A stretch of DNA of 64,000 bases. Source: Elysia crispata. Lineage: Eukaryota; Mollusca; Gastropoda; Plakobranchidae. Both the position numbers and the translations under genes were made by a program. Each line of letters begins with the position of its first letter. Within the stretch, counting starts at the first letter, position 1. Positions 38,871 to 52,340 of this stretch are shown here, in pieces. Under the pieces are notes generated by a model that saw only the letters and a list, made by a program, of their open reading frames with translations, did not search any database and had not been told where the DNA came from. The stretch spans positions 193,501 through 257,500 of the forward strand of contig JAWDGP010006922.1 in the NCBI GenBank assembly GCA_033675545.1, written 5' to 3'.

Positions 38871-41800
38871 TTTGTATTGATTATTGAGAATATTGATTGA
38901 TGTTCTAGACTATTTTCCTTTTGACGAATACCACTTGTTTGGCTTGTTTTATGGAAGTGGAACTAGTGAAATTTCTGGCTATCATCATTGCAATCATGAA
39001 CACCAGTGTAACATTTTTTTTTTTGAAAAATGTATGGGATGGATGAATAGATTTACTCACACACTGACCGTAGAGACTATTGATTGAGGCCTTTTAAAAC
39101 TGCATGGCAAAGACAATTTACATACCTCTTATTTTCCATTTATAGGTTATTTGTTTGGTCTTATTGCTGTAGAATGAATAGTCTTTAAAATAAACCATTT
39201 TAAAGGTGAAAGGATATAAACATTGTTAAAAAAGTATGTTCCATCGGTTTATGTGGACTTGACCTTAGATATTATTCTCCCCTGACCTTTCTGCCTTTCA
39301 CTATACATTTTACTCTTTGACATACCTTAATCTTTAGCAGATTTGTTATTGTGTGATTAACGTTTTCTTTGCAGAGATAGATGAGGCAGAATGTGAACGT
39401 CTCCGCCATGAATATCTCACAGACATGTCAGAATTAGAAAAACAATTTTCTGAACTTAAGGAGCAGTAAGTAAAGTATTTTTTAAACACTAATTTTTTTA
39501 ATGGTTTTTAATCTATAACTTAGCAGCAATATGCTTGTATAGCTTTCTTTCTAAAGACAATTCTTAATCATGGTTACTTCATGATATGCAATGCATTTAT
39601 GGTGTTGCATTTGACAATAAATTTTTTTTTTTTTTTTGCAACAAATAGTTATTCTTACTGGCATGAATTCCAGATAATCCGCTTGCCTCTTGCTGTGTAG
39701 TATTCTAACTTTAGACAAACAAAATGAGATATGTTTTGTAGCTCTCTGTCTATATTTTTGAGCATACAGCTTCATTTTTTGTGATGTGCGTTCTAAAACC
39801 AAAATCTAGATCTAGTTAGGCCCCTAATCTGACTCTGATAAACATGTCAAAACTCTGCCAAACTAACGACGATAGTGTGAAACAGGATGTTCACTGATGT
39901 AAACACGAGTCCCGCAGTGAATAAAATAGTTTTTTAATAAATTTGGCCAGTCTAAAATCCAAAACAAACTGAATGAAACACAGGATCTACCATCAGACAC
40001 TGGCACTGTCTTCTAACGTGAATTACGCAGATTGTCGGACGCAGGCAGCGTGTACTATTGGTTTAAGAGTTAATAGGTTTCAATTACCCAGAGAATGAGA
40101 ATGGAGTAGATCTAAAATCTAATGTGCGACTAGATGATTTGTTCAAGGAAAGATCAGGAGATAATACACTTGGGTCTAAATTATCTAACTCAAACTCTCC
40201 CACTGTGTGCTCAACATGTGAAAGATCTCAAGTGTGAAGTATTCGAAATGGAAATGTGAAGTAAATTTAATGAAACCAGGTTTCAATTTCATTGATCATT
40301 ACAGAGAGGCTTTCCACCCATTGTTACTGAAAGATTCTTTTTTGTGCGTGTTGGGATGTCCTTGTTATGGATTTTTGAACAGGAAGGTAAATGGCACGTT
40401 CAAAGAATGAAGAGTAGAGGACCTGCACTGTCTCTTGTGCGTGAATATCCATACTTCAGTGATCAGTTAAATTGGAATCAAACTTCACTGGTAAGCTGTG
40501 GGCTTAATTTATGAAACAATCAACTGTATAGTTTGTTTGGTTTTTTTTAATGTAGTTTTGTATTTATCAGGTTGTACACAGAGCGTTTGCAGCAGATTGA
40601 TGCAAAGATTGTGGAAATCACCAACAATAGAGCCCCTGAATACTTGCAGCCTTTGGCCCAACTAGAGGAACAATTAGCTATCAAGAAACATGTGGCGTGT
40701 ATGTGATGATCCTTAAAATTTTTAGAGGAGATTTTCACTTTTTCTTTTATTTCTTGGCAAATTCATGAGAACTTTTGTTTTTGTTTGCCCTTTTAGATTC
40801 AATTAATAGGCTAATTCCAGCCCTTTGTTGAGAATGGCAGTCAGTTTGCTCAGTAAAAGTAACTCTGAGGTAAATGGTGTAAAAAAAATTTCATTACTTT
40901 TTTATCATAGAAATTTTTTTGAATCATTCATTTCTTTTCCACAAGTATTCAGCTTAGATTTCTTATACATACAATCTAATATAGTGTAAAATTTTGTATA
41001 GAAATTTAAATCCCAAGTTGGGTGCCCTATGTACACTAAACTGAAAAAAAAAATTTGATCCCAGGCATAAGACGGGACTTAACACTTGCAAGCATCAAAC
41101 AAAAATTCGAAAGTGAAGAACTTGCATCTTTTCAGCATATGGAGGTAAATATCTTATGGTGCTAGTGTTTTTATTTTAAATTAATGAGACTTTATCACAG
41201 ATTGTAGCATTCTATGTAATGACCTTTTTAATGCCATCTGTTTATTCTATGGAATGAAGCCTGAGTAACTATGTTATCCTAGCTTAAAAATGCAGATTAA
41301 AGTCCTATCATTGACGTTTTATATACCTGCACTGCTGTTTCCTAGATCCTCTCAATACAAGCATAAACTTGCATGTATACTCAATCACCATATTATTTTA
41401 TAGAGATGATCAGATTAAATAAACTTATATACATCAATGGGTGTTCATTCTCATCTTTATAATTAAAATCTCTAAAGATTTGGTCAATTAAACTATTGTA
41501 ATGGGAATAAAGACTTTCTGGGGAAAGTTTGAAATAGTCTCTTATATACAGGAATAATTCCACATGTGCACTAGTGTGTTGGTCAAGAGAGTTCATCAAC
41601 CACTCAAACTGTTTTGTTCACAATGTTACCTGAAAACATAAATGGATTTTACATTAAGATTATGTCTTAATTATTTTACCTGGCATCCTGCAGAGCGAAA
41701 AGATTTTGCTTTTTGACACAATTCTCAATGAGCTTCAGGATAAAATCCGACGCCTTGAAGAAGATAGACACAACATTGACATTACCTCGGGTAGGTTTTC

Positions 41801-44800
41801 TTTTTACTAAGATTTATTGTATGTACATTGAGAAAATAAAGATCCTTTTAATTAAATTTACCATTTTCAAAAATTGCTTACAAGTTGCTGTACAAATAGA
41901 TAATAATGATCATTTATGTGTTTATATACATCTTGCAATTTATAATTATGTAAAATTTACAACCATGGGAAATATTGTTAATAGATAAACAGAAACATCA
42001 AAAGCTCTTTTTGGCTGATCACTTTCTTTCTTCATTCTGTAAATCACATTTTATCTTTACAAAGTTCGTACCTTTGCAAAGGAAAATAATTGTACTTGTT
42101 ATTTTCAAAGAAAAAAAAGAAGAAATTTGTATTTATTTGGTATACATTTAAGAAAAAAATCAATTTCTGGTTTATGAAGTGAGACCAGCAAAGGTCGAAA
42201 GCTAAGTTTAATCATAATTTCATTGTCAATTGGGACAATTAATTATGCAACTGTTAAAAAAAATGAATTATGAAGCTTATCATTTAGTAATAGCTGTCTG
42301 CCTCTTCCTTTCACATTCCCTCTCCTCTCTCTTTCACTCTTTTTCTCTCTCTTTCTCCACATATTTAACTTAAGCAAAATATTATAATTGGTTTATATCT
42401 TTATTTTATGATACACACACACACACACATATAGGCATATATATATATATATATATATACATATCTGTCTTTTGTTCTTCCAGACTTGTGGCAAGAATCT
42501 CAAACTATGAAAAAGAAAAAGAAAACAGATCCATTGCATCCAGAAAGGAAGAAAAAACCACAGACTGTATCAGATATCCTTTGCCAATGCAAGTTTTTGT
42601 GTGTTATTTAAAAAGCTTTAAGAGGCTTAAAAAAAGTTAGAGCAACACTTTCATAACTTAAGCAACACATGACATTTCTTATACTATCTCATAATCTCTG
42701 CTCATTTAAATTCATATAACAAATAAGCACAAAAATCAGTGGTTCCTCCGAGAGCAAAAACGAAAATGAAAAAAAAAAGCAATTTTTTTTAAACTCATTA
42801 AACGTATTTTTTTTTTTACATGGACAGCTCTTATGTCTCAAGAATCTTGTGTGTTGAAAAAAAAACCAACTTAACCAAGCAGCTAGAGGCAACAATTTAA
42901 TAATCTGTGATTATTAACTTTTGAGGACTCCATTTTCCACTGTTATAGTGGAGACTGCCGTATTTTTACTTTCAAAGTTTCCAATGTTTAGAACAGAGCA
43001 TTTTGCTGAAACAATGATACTGGCCATGAGACGTTTGTCACTCCTATAAACTTTGAATGTAGGTGATTCAACTCAACGGTATCTGTACTGAATGAATGCA
43101 CTGCTCGGGTCTATTGAATTTTATTCATTCTATTAGCTGCAGGCTATCAAATTTGCAGACCTTAATTTATGGGGATATGATTCAAAATATTTATTTTATT
43201 AACCACTTTCTTCTCTGAATCGTAACAATCGTATAAGTAACAGTCACAAAGTTTATAAAATTACCACTTTTGAAATATCAGACCTTTAATGTCTCTCTGT
43301 AAATTCAAATGTGAAAAAGTCATTAATTTCCATATTCAATCTCTATACACAATATTCTGTTATTATGTTATTAAAAAAAAAGAGTCTTGTGCCAACTACA
43401 TTTTTTTTTCAAAACTTACCGTTCTCATAATACAAGGATACTTTTTTCCTGATAATTGTAACAGAGCAATCTACATTGTATTACAATCAAGCTTAAACAC
43501 TTTTGTTTTCATTGTAATGTACTTAGGTTATGTATTGACTCAAGTTTTTAATGCAAGCACTTTAATGTGCCAAATCAATTTACACTTGCTTATAAGTTAT
43601 ATAACACAATGGACAAAAACAAATCAATAATGTGGATAATCTAAGTAGATGTATTATGTAAGAAAGAAACATGTTGAAAGAACTACTATTCTGAATGTGG
43701 TTGGGTTTAATTGCATTATGTGGAAATTTGGGTTTATAACTTCATATGAATGCTCTTGTAGTTGGAGTTACCTTTATTGAAAATCATTTTCCTCCTCTCC
43801 CCCCCCCCCCCAAGGAGTCAATTTATGATTTTCTTCATTATTGGTACTTTCCTTAATATAGATACGTCCATATATTGTGTACATGCTACGTGACTCAGAT
43901 GTTATGGATGACTGGATGCTCATCAAAAAGGTCATGCATGTAGTTACTCAAAATTAAGCTTTAGTGCCTGCATTACTTTGAACTAAATTGTTATAAATAA
44001 ATTAATTTATAGCTTTGTATACTGTTTTAAAGAGATTGAATTGTTTTCAGCTTTGCAGCATAAGCTTTTTTTCTTAGGAATGCTTTTTTGTAATTTTCAG
44101 TTCTCTGCATGTCTCTATATGAAGTTGAAAAAGTCATTGTGCCTTCTTTGCAACAGATCTTTTTTTATTCTCATGAGAGGAATCATACCATAATTTGAAT
44201 GATCTTTAATCTCTAATTTCTGTAAGAAAAAGATGCTTCATAGTGAGGAATTATTCACATTTCCTGAATAAGGATTTATTTTGAGAAAGTTCAATAAAGG
44301 TGTATGAATGGTGTGATGTATGTGTGATTTTTATCATTATAGCTTTGATAATACTTAATAATTCAATGAACAATTTTGGAATTTAGAATATTTGGCTTAA
44401 AAACAGAAAGTCAATTAATATAAACTTTTATTCCGGGTGTGTTTATATGACTTATATTTTCAATTCATCTGATAGAAATATGTGCAATACAAAAGCCCCT
44501 ACCCCTGAAAGTACACAAGAAATGAAAAAGCCCATACAACATCAAAATGTACTTTTTTTTTCCCTATATGGCCAAGTAGTTCCAGCTAAGTTATTTTTCT
44601 CTTCATTTACAAGTTTTGTAACATTTTATACGGAGTGTTTTGACTAATACCATTGTTTGATAATGTATTGCTTTTTTTCTTTTTGCCTATAGGCCTTGAA
44701 GCAGCAAACACAGAAACGGAAATCTGAATGTGAGTGAATAACCCTTCCTAGTAACAGCCCTTAACTCAATCCTACCTAAGTCACTTCAAATCAGGTAAAG

Positions 44801-45596
44801 CCCTGACCCTAAGAGAAAGGACAGAAATACGTGCAGATAACAAATATGATTTTAGAAAAAAATATTACAGTCGAAGGAAACAAAATAAAATTATGAAGTA
44901 AACAAGGAAAAAAATGACAAAGAAAACATTTTTTTCCCCATCATCTCACTTCACCACCATTCCAACATCACAAAACCCGTATTTCAAATGGGCAATATTT
45001 TCATTTTGGTTGTAGGGATAACCATGAAGATAACAACAATAAACAGTTTTTGTAGCATCCCTGAGAAGATTCAATCGATCATCCATCCTTACTCAAAGTT
45101 TAGATCTAGCCTTGGTCTTGAAATCACCATAAAAAATGGTCAATTTCCAAGCGCGCTTCTAGACCTTATTCTAGTCTGAAAATGAAACTAAATAAAACCC
45201 ATAAAGTTTAGAATGGCCTCTAAATGTAAATGAGCTTTACATGAGATTTCCGGCAGTAATTAGGAAAGAAAGTAGGCATCCAGAAAGTGAAAGTGAACGG
45301 GCAGTTTAGGTACACAATGTAATGGTCCATGCGGGTGATATAGGTGAGGTTCCGATAAAGATTAGATATGATATCACTGCTTAAAGTTAAATAAAGATAT
45401 GATTTGGATCACTCATCTTCTCATATTAAATTTCGCAATAATGTTGTAAATGTGTCCATTGGAATTTTGATGACAGTTATCTCCAAGCTTTTTATTTTTT
45501 TTCTGTGTTTTAATCCTTTAACACAGTTTTTCCTATGAATAAAGAAGACTGTAAGCTGCTTTTATGATAGCTGTGACCTTTTATTTTTCAGTATGA
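35056..45596 (+). CDS. BRMS1: BRMS1-type Sds3-like co-repressor subunit, nine coding exons
   Basis: Exons: 35056-35230, 39375-39465, 40571-40698, 41065-41144, 41694-41790, 42484-42573, 43866-43930, 44693-44729 and 45592-45596; phases agree throughout, giving 255 residues. Residues 1-60 are acidic and disordered. The Sds3-like core follows: [53 protein letters not shown], then [31 protein letters not shown], a lysine-rich likely nuclear signal ([14 protein letters not shown]), and [17 protein letters not shown]. It ends IKK..QKRKSEL, like human BRMS1 (QKRKSDGP), and lacks the longer BRMS1L tail. Known BRMS1 proteins are nuclear subunits of Sin3/HDAC complexes, using coiled coils to bind partners. 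Intron 6 is AT-AC. The exon 7 donor (AAG/GTCATG) is weak; CAT/GTAGTT nine bases later would add VMH. A TGA upstream of 35056 in frame supports the start; Met5 is an alternative. Confidence 0.93.
35697..36014. mobile_element. Possible small TIR element in BRMS1 intron 1
   Basis: The left end GCAGTGAAACATGATTAG and the right end CCCTTTCACTGTA are inverted over their first eight bases (CAGTGAAA). The similarity decays quickly inward, so the pairing of these two ends is uncertain. The left end could instead belong with the AGGTTCACTG end at 37781-37791. Confidence 0.3.
36156..38818. mobile_element. 2.66-kb pogo-like TIR element in BRMS1 intron 1
   Basis: The left terminus after TA is CAGTACACCTCGAATCCAAC, then AAACTCGG. 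The right terminus is its inverted copy (GTTTGTTGAGTCCGAGG, TGTACTG) followed by TA. TA targets and CAGT..ACTG ends are the pattern of Tc1/mariner-pogo elements. I could not recognise a transposase inside. The interior holds CT and GT microsatellites and another inverted-type end (GAGGTTCACTG, ending 37791), so at least one further element has been inserted or rearranged within it. Confidence 0.65.
36992..37222. repeat. (CT)n and (GT)n(CT)n microsatellites
   Basis: A CT run at 36992-37019 and a compound GT-then-CT run at about 37177-37222. Confidence 0.9.
38837..38865. repeat. Poly-T tract
   Basis: About 29 uninterrupted T residues just outside the right end of the pogo-like element. Confidence 0.9.
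42412..42459. repeat. (AC)n and (TA)n microsatellites in BRMS1 intron 5
   Basis: Short AC and TA runs immediately upstream of the exon 6 splice acceptor (tcttccag). Confidence 0.85.
42574..43865 (+). other. U12-type AT-AC intron of BRMS1
   Basis: The coding frame breaks after GTATCAG at 42573 and resumes at GTCCATATATTG at 43866, where G plus GT makes the glycine of the conserved SGPYIVYML. The intron so defined begins ATATCCTTTG, the exact AT-AC U12 donor consensus, and ends in AC. TTCCTTAAT at 43849-43857 is one base off the U12 branch consensus TTCCTTAAC, with its branch A about ten bases from the 3' end, as U12 introns require. No GT-AG alternative gives the conserved protein. Splicing would need the minor spliceosome (U11, U12, U4atac, U6atac). 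Confidence 0.9.
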
Positions 45597-45997
45597 CATT
45601 GATTGATGAAGGAATCATTGCTTCCCTTTATCTTCAAGCCAACGTAATGGGGTCGTGAATTTGACTGCTGGTGCATTTTTCCTAAGAGCGCAAGATATAT
45701 GACAGATCTGGCTCCAAAGTACATTTGCCTACCTATTTAGGAGAAAATTGACTTTTTGTTGCCCTCAAAGAAATATTGTCAAGGAAAGACACTCATGATT
45801 TCAATTCTCAAAGCGTTTGTAGAATTATTTCAACACATTGTGTCCCACTCTTACGCTTCTGAAGGTGGCTTAGAATCTCTGTGTTCAGAGACATCCTGTC
45901 TTTTGCCAATTTTCAATTTTGCTTAATCCTGTAAATTCAAATGTTATCGAGTCTTTTTTTTACTTTTTAATAAGTTTGAAGTAGGAGAAAATGTCTA

Positions 45998-46464
45998 CAG
46001 TGGAAACCCCATAATTCGAATTGTATGGGAATGGATTCAATCTTTGAATTAAGAGTATTCGAATAAAAAAATGGGTATAACAGAGTCTAAGACTCATTGA
46101 GTGAGTGTGTGCTGAGCCTGCAACGAGCAACCCTCCCCGTCCCGCGTTGCTATCAGCATCAGTACAGATTTGCTACTGGCACGTAATTGTTAATGCATCT
46201 GCTCCCTTCTTGATTTGTTAACGCACTGATCAGTCTTTCTTGGGCAGTGACTGGCATTGCTTGCTGCTTGAGAGATGCATGTAGCACTTTGGTGATGCCT
46301 TATGAGGTGGTATCGACTTTGAATTAAGAGAATCAAATGAGAAATACTTTGAAATACGAGTCCGATTCTAACAAAGCCGAAGAGAAAAAAAAAACTATCA
46401 TCTTGCAAAATTCGGTTTCTGAGAAATTCGAATAATCAGATTTCGGTTTTTGAGGTTTCCACTG
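45998..46464 (+). mobile_element. TIR element of the CAGTGGAAACC family, copy 3 (complete)
   Basis: The element begins CAGTGGAAACCCCATAATTC and ends GAGGTTTCCACTG, flanked by TA on both sides. It is 467 bases, with no coding capacity. It is the best-preserved copy and defines the family. It lies 400 bases after the BRMS1 stop codon and so may be transcribed as part of its 3' UTR. Confidence 0.88.
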
Positions 46465-49400
46465 TATTATGTAAAATTAGACATGCCACTTGGGCTTCTA
46501 ATTCTTATTGCCTGTTTCAAATATTTGCAAATCAATCTCTGGTCATCACAAAAATGGCATAACTTAGATTCAGGACTGCGGGTTGAGAATTCATAATTTA
46601 CAAGCAAACCTTGTTTTTAGTGTTAGAAAAACCTAGCTTGGAATCCTTGTGCTGGATCATGTCTACTCTAGTATTCATGAGATGTCAGAAGACAGACACA
46701 ACACATCAAAATATTCTTTCAGTGCAGCACCAGTTTAGTTATCTAACCTCCATCAAGTAATCCTCTCCATCTATTAATATAGTGACAATAACAAATTGAT
46801 AGTAACATTAAACATATTGAAAAGAATGGCTGGTACGCACAAATGAAATGATGCCCACAAGCTACATCTTACAAATTTGCAATAGGTTAATGTTGTATTG
46901 AGCTTAATATAAGATCAATGTTGTACATCATATTTTTCATTTCTTACACGCATTACTGCTGACAGAAAGGATGCTACATGTACTTGCATGCAAAAGAAGA
47001 CCACAGAATACAAATTTGCCATATTTTTAAGAAAGCGTGAGTTTAGACATGGTACTGTCAAATAAGTAAGCTGGGGAGCGTCAATTTAGGCAAAAATTTA
47101 TTAGTAGTGGTTAATGTAAAATATGCAGAATTATTATTAACTTATTTGCTTTGGGCCAGTCATACCTCATCTGTTATGGCAAAGCAGAGTATTGTAAAGG
47201 AAAAAAGGTACTCATCAGAATAAATGCATCTTTTGTGTGCACTTCAGCTTGATGTGAAAACCCTGTGATCACTACGTGAATTTATTACAAGCATTTTAAA
47301 CTGGCCTCAGCTCCCAGCTTTTTTTGTGATAGAAAAAGTATGTCTTGTTAAGTGGACTGCTTTGTATAATTATTTTATATTTATCCCATTTTTGGACCAG
47401 ATTCTTGTGTAAAATTGTATTTTGAGGCAGCCAAGGTAGTTAGAAGCAAGTCAGACTTCTGTTTTATTTATTCATTGGCATCATAAAAAGGCCAGCATAA
47501 AGTAATTTTTACTTCTTTGTCAAGATTTACAATGCGTTTCATTCAAGAGCATGAGGCAAAAGGCCATTAATAGATTTATAGCTTTAATGGGCTTGTGGTC
47601 AAAAAGATCTTTAGCAGCCTGTGCCCACATCACTGTAAATGCCTAATATTTTGTGTTCAAGATTTTTAAACTTGTTCTCATTTACTTTTAAACCAATTAA
47701 GATTAAAAAGGGATTTTTTTTCCCTTTTCATTGGTGAAAAGAGGAGATTTTTTTGTTTAGTTGTTACTGGTGTTTTTTAAAATTCATTTGTCCAGTATTT
47801 GAGGCCTCTCGCAGTTGGAAATCTCTTTCTTTTCCCCCCTTTTTTTTGTTTGTACAGCATATGCTTTACAAAATTTAAGCACCTGCGGTAACATAATTTT
47901 TAAACATATTAAAATAAATGTTGAATTCTACTGCAATTTTCCATGATTTGCGTCATGCAAAGTTTGAAAAGGTTTTGATACCTCTTTATCAATTTTTTTT
48001 GCACCAACCAGAGCTTAATTTGTAAAATAATTAAGAAACCTAAAAGGCGTGATCTCACGTTTTGGTTGTTAAGAATACTGTATGAAACTAATTCATAGCT
48101 TTTTTTTTTTCTTTTTTGGCCTGAAAAATTACGCTTACCATATTTTTTACTCATTCATAACAATTTTTTTTTGTTAGTTTTGGGCATGATTATTCATCTT
48201 ATTTCATGATGATTTACACAGAGAACCCTTGCTGCTGAGGATCTGGAAATAATTTGAGCGCTCAAGGCTGGGCTTTTTTGGATATTTTTTTAAATTTGTT
48301 AAAAAAAAAACAAAAATCTTATCCATCTTTATCAAATTCTGAGACATATAACTACAACACATGCTGGTTTGAATAATTAAATAGCAAAAGGATATCTGAA
48401 GAGATGATTGTTTTTTTTTTCTCTAAAACACCACAAATTTTCATGTTGAAAATTAGATCTAGATCTAGATTTGGAATTATCCTCCTCTGAATCACTACTT
48501 TCATCAATTTCTGGATTGTATCATCTTCACTCACTTCTAGATCACTATCTCTTTCATTTGAGTGCTCAAATACTTCAAAAACGTCTGTTCTTCCTGATAT
48601 ATAACTCTATTTAGAAATTACTATTAGTTTAGATCTAATAAATTTCTCTTTCCAACCTCTGGAGCAGTAGCATCCCTTTCCGTCATTAAAAAAAATGTGA
48701 AGGCTTATCGGTACGAAACTTTGCATGGACTAGAGGAAATGGTTAAACCCTCACGGACTTTTACCATGGCTTTAGCGGGATTAATGTAGGAGCTATTGGG
48801 GAGTCAAAGTCCATCCCGGAGGGAGGACAGGAAACGCTCCTGCTAACAAGAGGCCTATCTCATCACAGTAATTGGAAACATATAATCATTTTTTTCTTTG
48901 CTAAATCCAAATGTATAAACTGTGGTTAGATAGGCTCGTTTCTAAATTATCTTCGTCATTTTAAAATTCATAAAGGGGATGTTGTCTTGTTTTCTTTTTA
49001 ATCCTCAATATGTAGTATTAGTTTACTACATGTTGTATATCCTAGAGGCACACAAAGCAGAGGTGACAATGAAAAAATAAAAGACCAGAATCACCTGTAG
49101 TCTAAATAAACATAAAAAAGGTAAGGAAAAAAGTATGTTAGAGTAGAGGTGATAAAGTAAGATAACCTGTTCGTCTATGAAACCTTTAAACTGTATTTTT
49201 CATCTTCTCATTTATTTAAATCAATTGCAAATTATATGAACACAATGTCTATATTTGTATGAATTTCTCATTAAGTATGTTTATGACAGTTTTATTTTCA
49301 ATGAAATTTCGATCTACTGTGACCCATTCAGCACTTTTTAATGGAATCTGGCTGAATTGAATAAACAAAAAATGTCCTGTGTGAGCTTTTGTTGAGCCTA

Positions 49401-51459
49401 ATATATAATCTATATTTATTTATTTGTTTGTCTCTGAGCATTATAGATCTAGGTCGAGTAAACAAGCCTTTCAGGCTTTTTCAGTCATTATATGAGACTG
49501 TCAAAGGAATCAGATATGATGGCAGGGAAAAAAAAAGTGGGATTGTTATGAAAAATTCTTCCTAATTTTATGTTTAACAACTGGGACAGTGGTAGCCTGT
49601 ATTGTGAAATACGACTTCTTGCATTGATGAGTAAATTACAAAGTGAAAAAGGACTAGGCTAATTCGACAGAAAAATGTTGCCAGAGAAGACATGCAATGA
49701 GGCATTAAATTGATCTTTCTTAATGCAGCTGATTTAACTATTAAATCACTTTTGACAAAACCAGAAAATATACAGGATCTGCAGTATATATATACTAGCA
49801 CCAAAAGCATACCTTTCAAACATATGTGATGAGAAAAAAATTTTCTGCATTCAGCGTCAGTGTAAGTCTTGCATATTATCACAGCAACTGTCATCAACAC
49901 TTACCAAGCCTTTTGTGCAGTTTCTTAGTTATTGGGTCATAACTTTTTATGATTGTGAGGGAAACTCCTTCAGTCATTAAAATTGAAAAAAAAGACTTGA
50001 CAAACGAAACTTTTTATGCTTTGAAACGTGAAATAACTAATACTTGCCCAAAGTCTTCAAGAAATTTACAACTAGATCTGCCTCGCATTGTGAAAGTGAT
50101 GACCATAGATCAAACTGAACAAGTTACTCCAATCAAAAACTAAAAAAATGTTTTGCCATTCTTTTCAAATCCAGTATCGTAAAAAACTTTTGCATTGATA
50201 GCATGTGTATATGTACAATCATGTCTGTTCCTAATCTTGCTTTTAAACTTCTCTGTATATGGGATGAAGGTGTTTCCATGGTGACATTATAATATGTTCT
50301 GCCTAGGCTTAATCTGTACCATTCTGCAGAATTGTGTTTCATTTATTGCCAAGAGGGGATTGCAAGTAAATTAATAGATCATCTGAGATTAGGTGGGAGG
50401 GGATGGGGGCTCTTGACAATGTATAGTGCTTGTTTTTAAGAGAGTTGGGATCGATAGAGTATGAAAAAGTTCTATCTTCTGGATCAATTTGCCATAGTAT
50501 TCTTTCATTGTAGATCCACATACAAATGGCTACCATTTAGGACCAGAGAGAATAGTTGACTCTTTTTTACTTTAACCTAAATGAGATTACCTTTTTCCAG
50601 ATTGCAAGTGGAACAACCTGTAGAACACTTGTGTCTTATATACAATGTAGTTTCATCCATTGTAAAAAAATATGAGCAATTCTCAAAAGGTCAATAGCAG
50701 CCTAGTACAGTAGTAGGAAGATTTCATGCACATTTTTTTACGATTTCAAAAAGATTTTCTAACAAAAAATGGTAATGTATTCTTGCAAGCATGTTGAGAT
50801 AGCAGGTATAGTTTGAAATCACATAATTCAATTCTGTTCAGTTTTCTATTGAATCAGTTACCATTACCATTTCACCTATAAAAAACATCACATAACATAC
50901 TGGTGTTTTTGAGGGGTTGTTTTTACAAAGTGGCCAACGATGTTCGTAAAACCCATATACGTTTATTTTTCATTTTTTTCATCATACAGTAGCTTTTCAC
51001 TTAACAGAACTGACAGAGAACAAAATTCCTTTTAAATCTGATCTTTAATATGTGCTTTTGGATGCTATGCTCTATGTCATTTAGAGGCCTATTTTAAGCA
51101 CAGCAGGTCAGCTGTTATAAAAGCCTAGCTAGCTTGTTATATGCTTTTACAGAAAAGAGTGTTAAAAAGAATTCACTTCCCTATAGTAGGGGCAATTCAT
51201 TTCCATTTCTGTCATCGCTGTCGTAGGGTAATGTCCAGAAAAAAGTTCCTGACCATAACGTCCAGAAGGATTTAAGGCCCCATATAAATCTGAACAGCCG
51301 TTTTGGACACTTTTGTTTTAAGTACTTGTTTCAAAAAATTTAATCATTTGATTTTGAGATAAATACTAAATACTAAAGACTGGGCTTTAACATGGTTCTT
51401 CTGACATTATGACGCAAATAGGTCCATTACTACTGTTTCTTACGAGGATTTTAAAGTCT

Positions 51460-52340
51460 ATTTTCAACTGTTTCTTAATTCTATGGTGGGAGAAGTTTTT
51501 AAATTAGTTTCGGTTTGATTATTATTTTACAACAATGTGTGAACTCATGCAGATCGATGTTCTTCACGATCTTCCTGGTATTACAATGACAAAAAAATTA
51601 TGTCACTATAACATCTGGAAGAACAAAATGTTGGCAGATTCGTTTGTTGAATCTTAACCAACATTATAGATACTCTAGACTCAAACTCTTAATGAGGAAC
51701 CAACAACGCAGTTTACATTGAAGTCTAAATCTATTTCAAAGCTGCAAAAGCAAAATTCTGGAACATTCTTCCCAACGTTACAATGACAGATGTTAATGTT
51801 AAGTCAGTGTAACATGGGGAAGAACAAAGTGCGTACTTATTTGTACACTCCTCGTCATTACTGTAGATCCATTAGACTCTAGCTCTTGGTGAGGAATCAA
51901 AATGCAGCCAACTTACACAGAACTTTAAATAATTTTAAAAGCTCCAAACACAAAATTGTGGAAGTCATCAGTAAAGATCAATCTGTATTGATGAAAACCA
52001 GTATATAAGACTATTTCTGTGTCACTGTCAATCTTCAACTGTTCTTCAATCCTAAGTTGAATAAATTGATCGGTGCATGCCTTTAAGTTTGGTAATTATT
52101 TGCAACAATTTGTGAACTAACAAGTTCTTCAAATCTTCCAGATGTTACAATGACAGAAAATTGTGTTGCCATTCCACCCAGAAAGACAAAATGCTCATTG
52201 ATTAATTTTTAGAACCCTAATCAACACAGTAGACCTTCTAGACTATAACTCTTGGCTAGGATCAAATGCAGTCTGCTTAAAATTACATGTAAATGTAAAT
52301 AATTTTAAAAGATGCAAACAAAAATAATTCTCATTGTTAC
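51460..52340. repeat. Degenerate direct repeats each carrying an imperfect hairpin
   Basis: A block containing TTTTCAACTGTT..TTCTTAAT, TTATTTTACAACAATGTGTG, an inverted repeat, then CTCTAGACT..AACTCTT and a GAGGAACCAA-like end occurs near 51460-51720 and again near 52030-52270. A half copy lies at 51760-51960. The inverted repeats have arms at 51570-51591/51601-51622 and 51766-51782/51808-51824. The third copy (52134-52155) keeps its left arm, TCTTCCAGATGTTACAATG, better than its right. I do not recognise the family. Confidence 0.6.
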
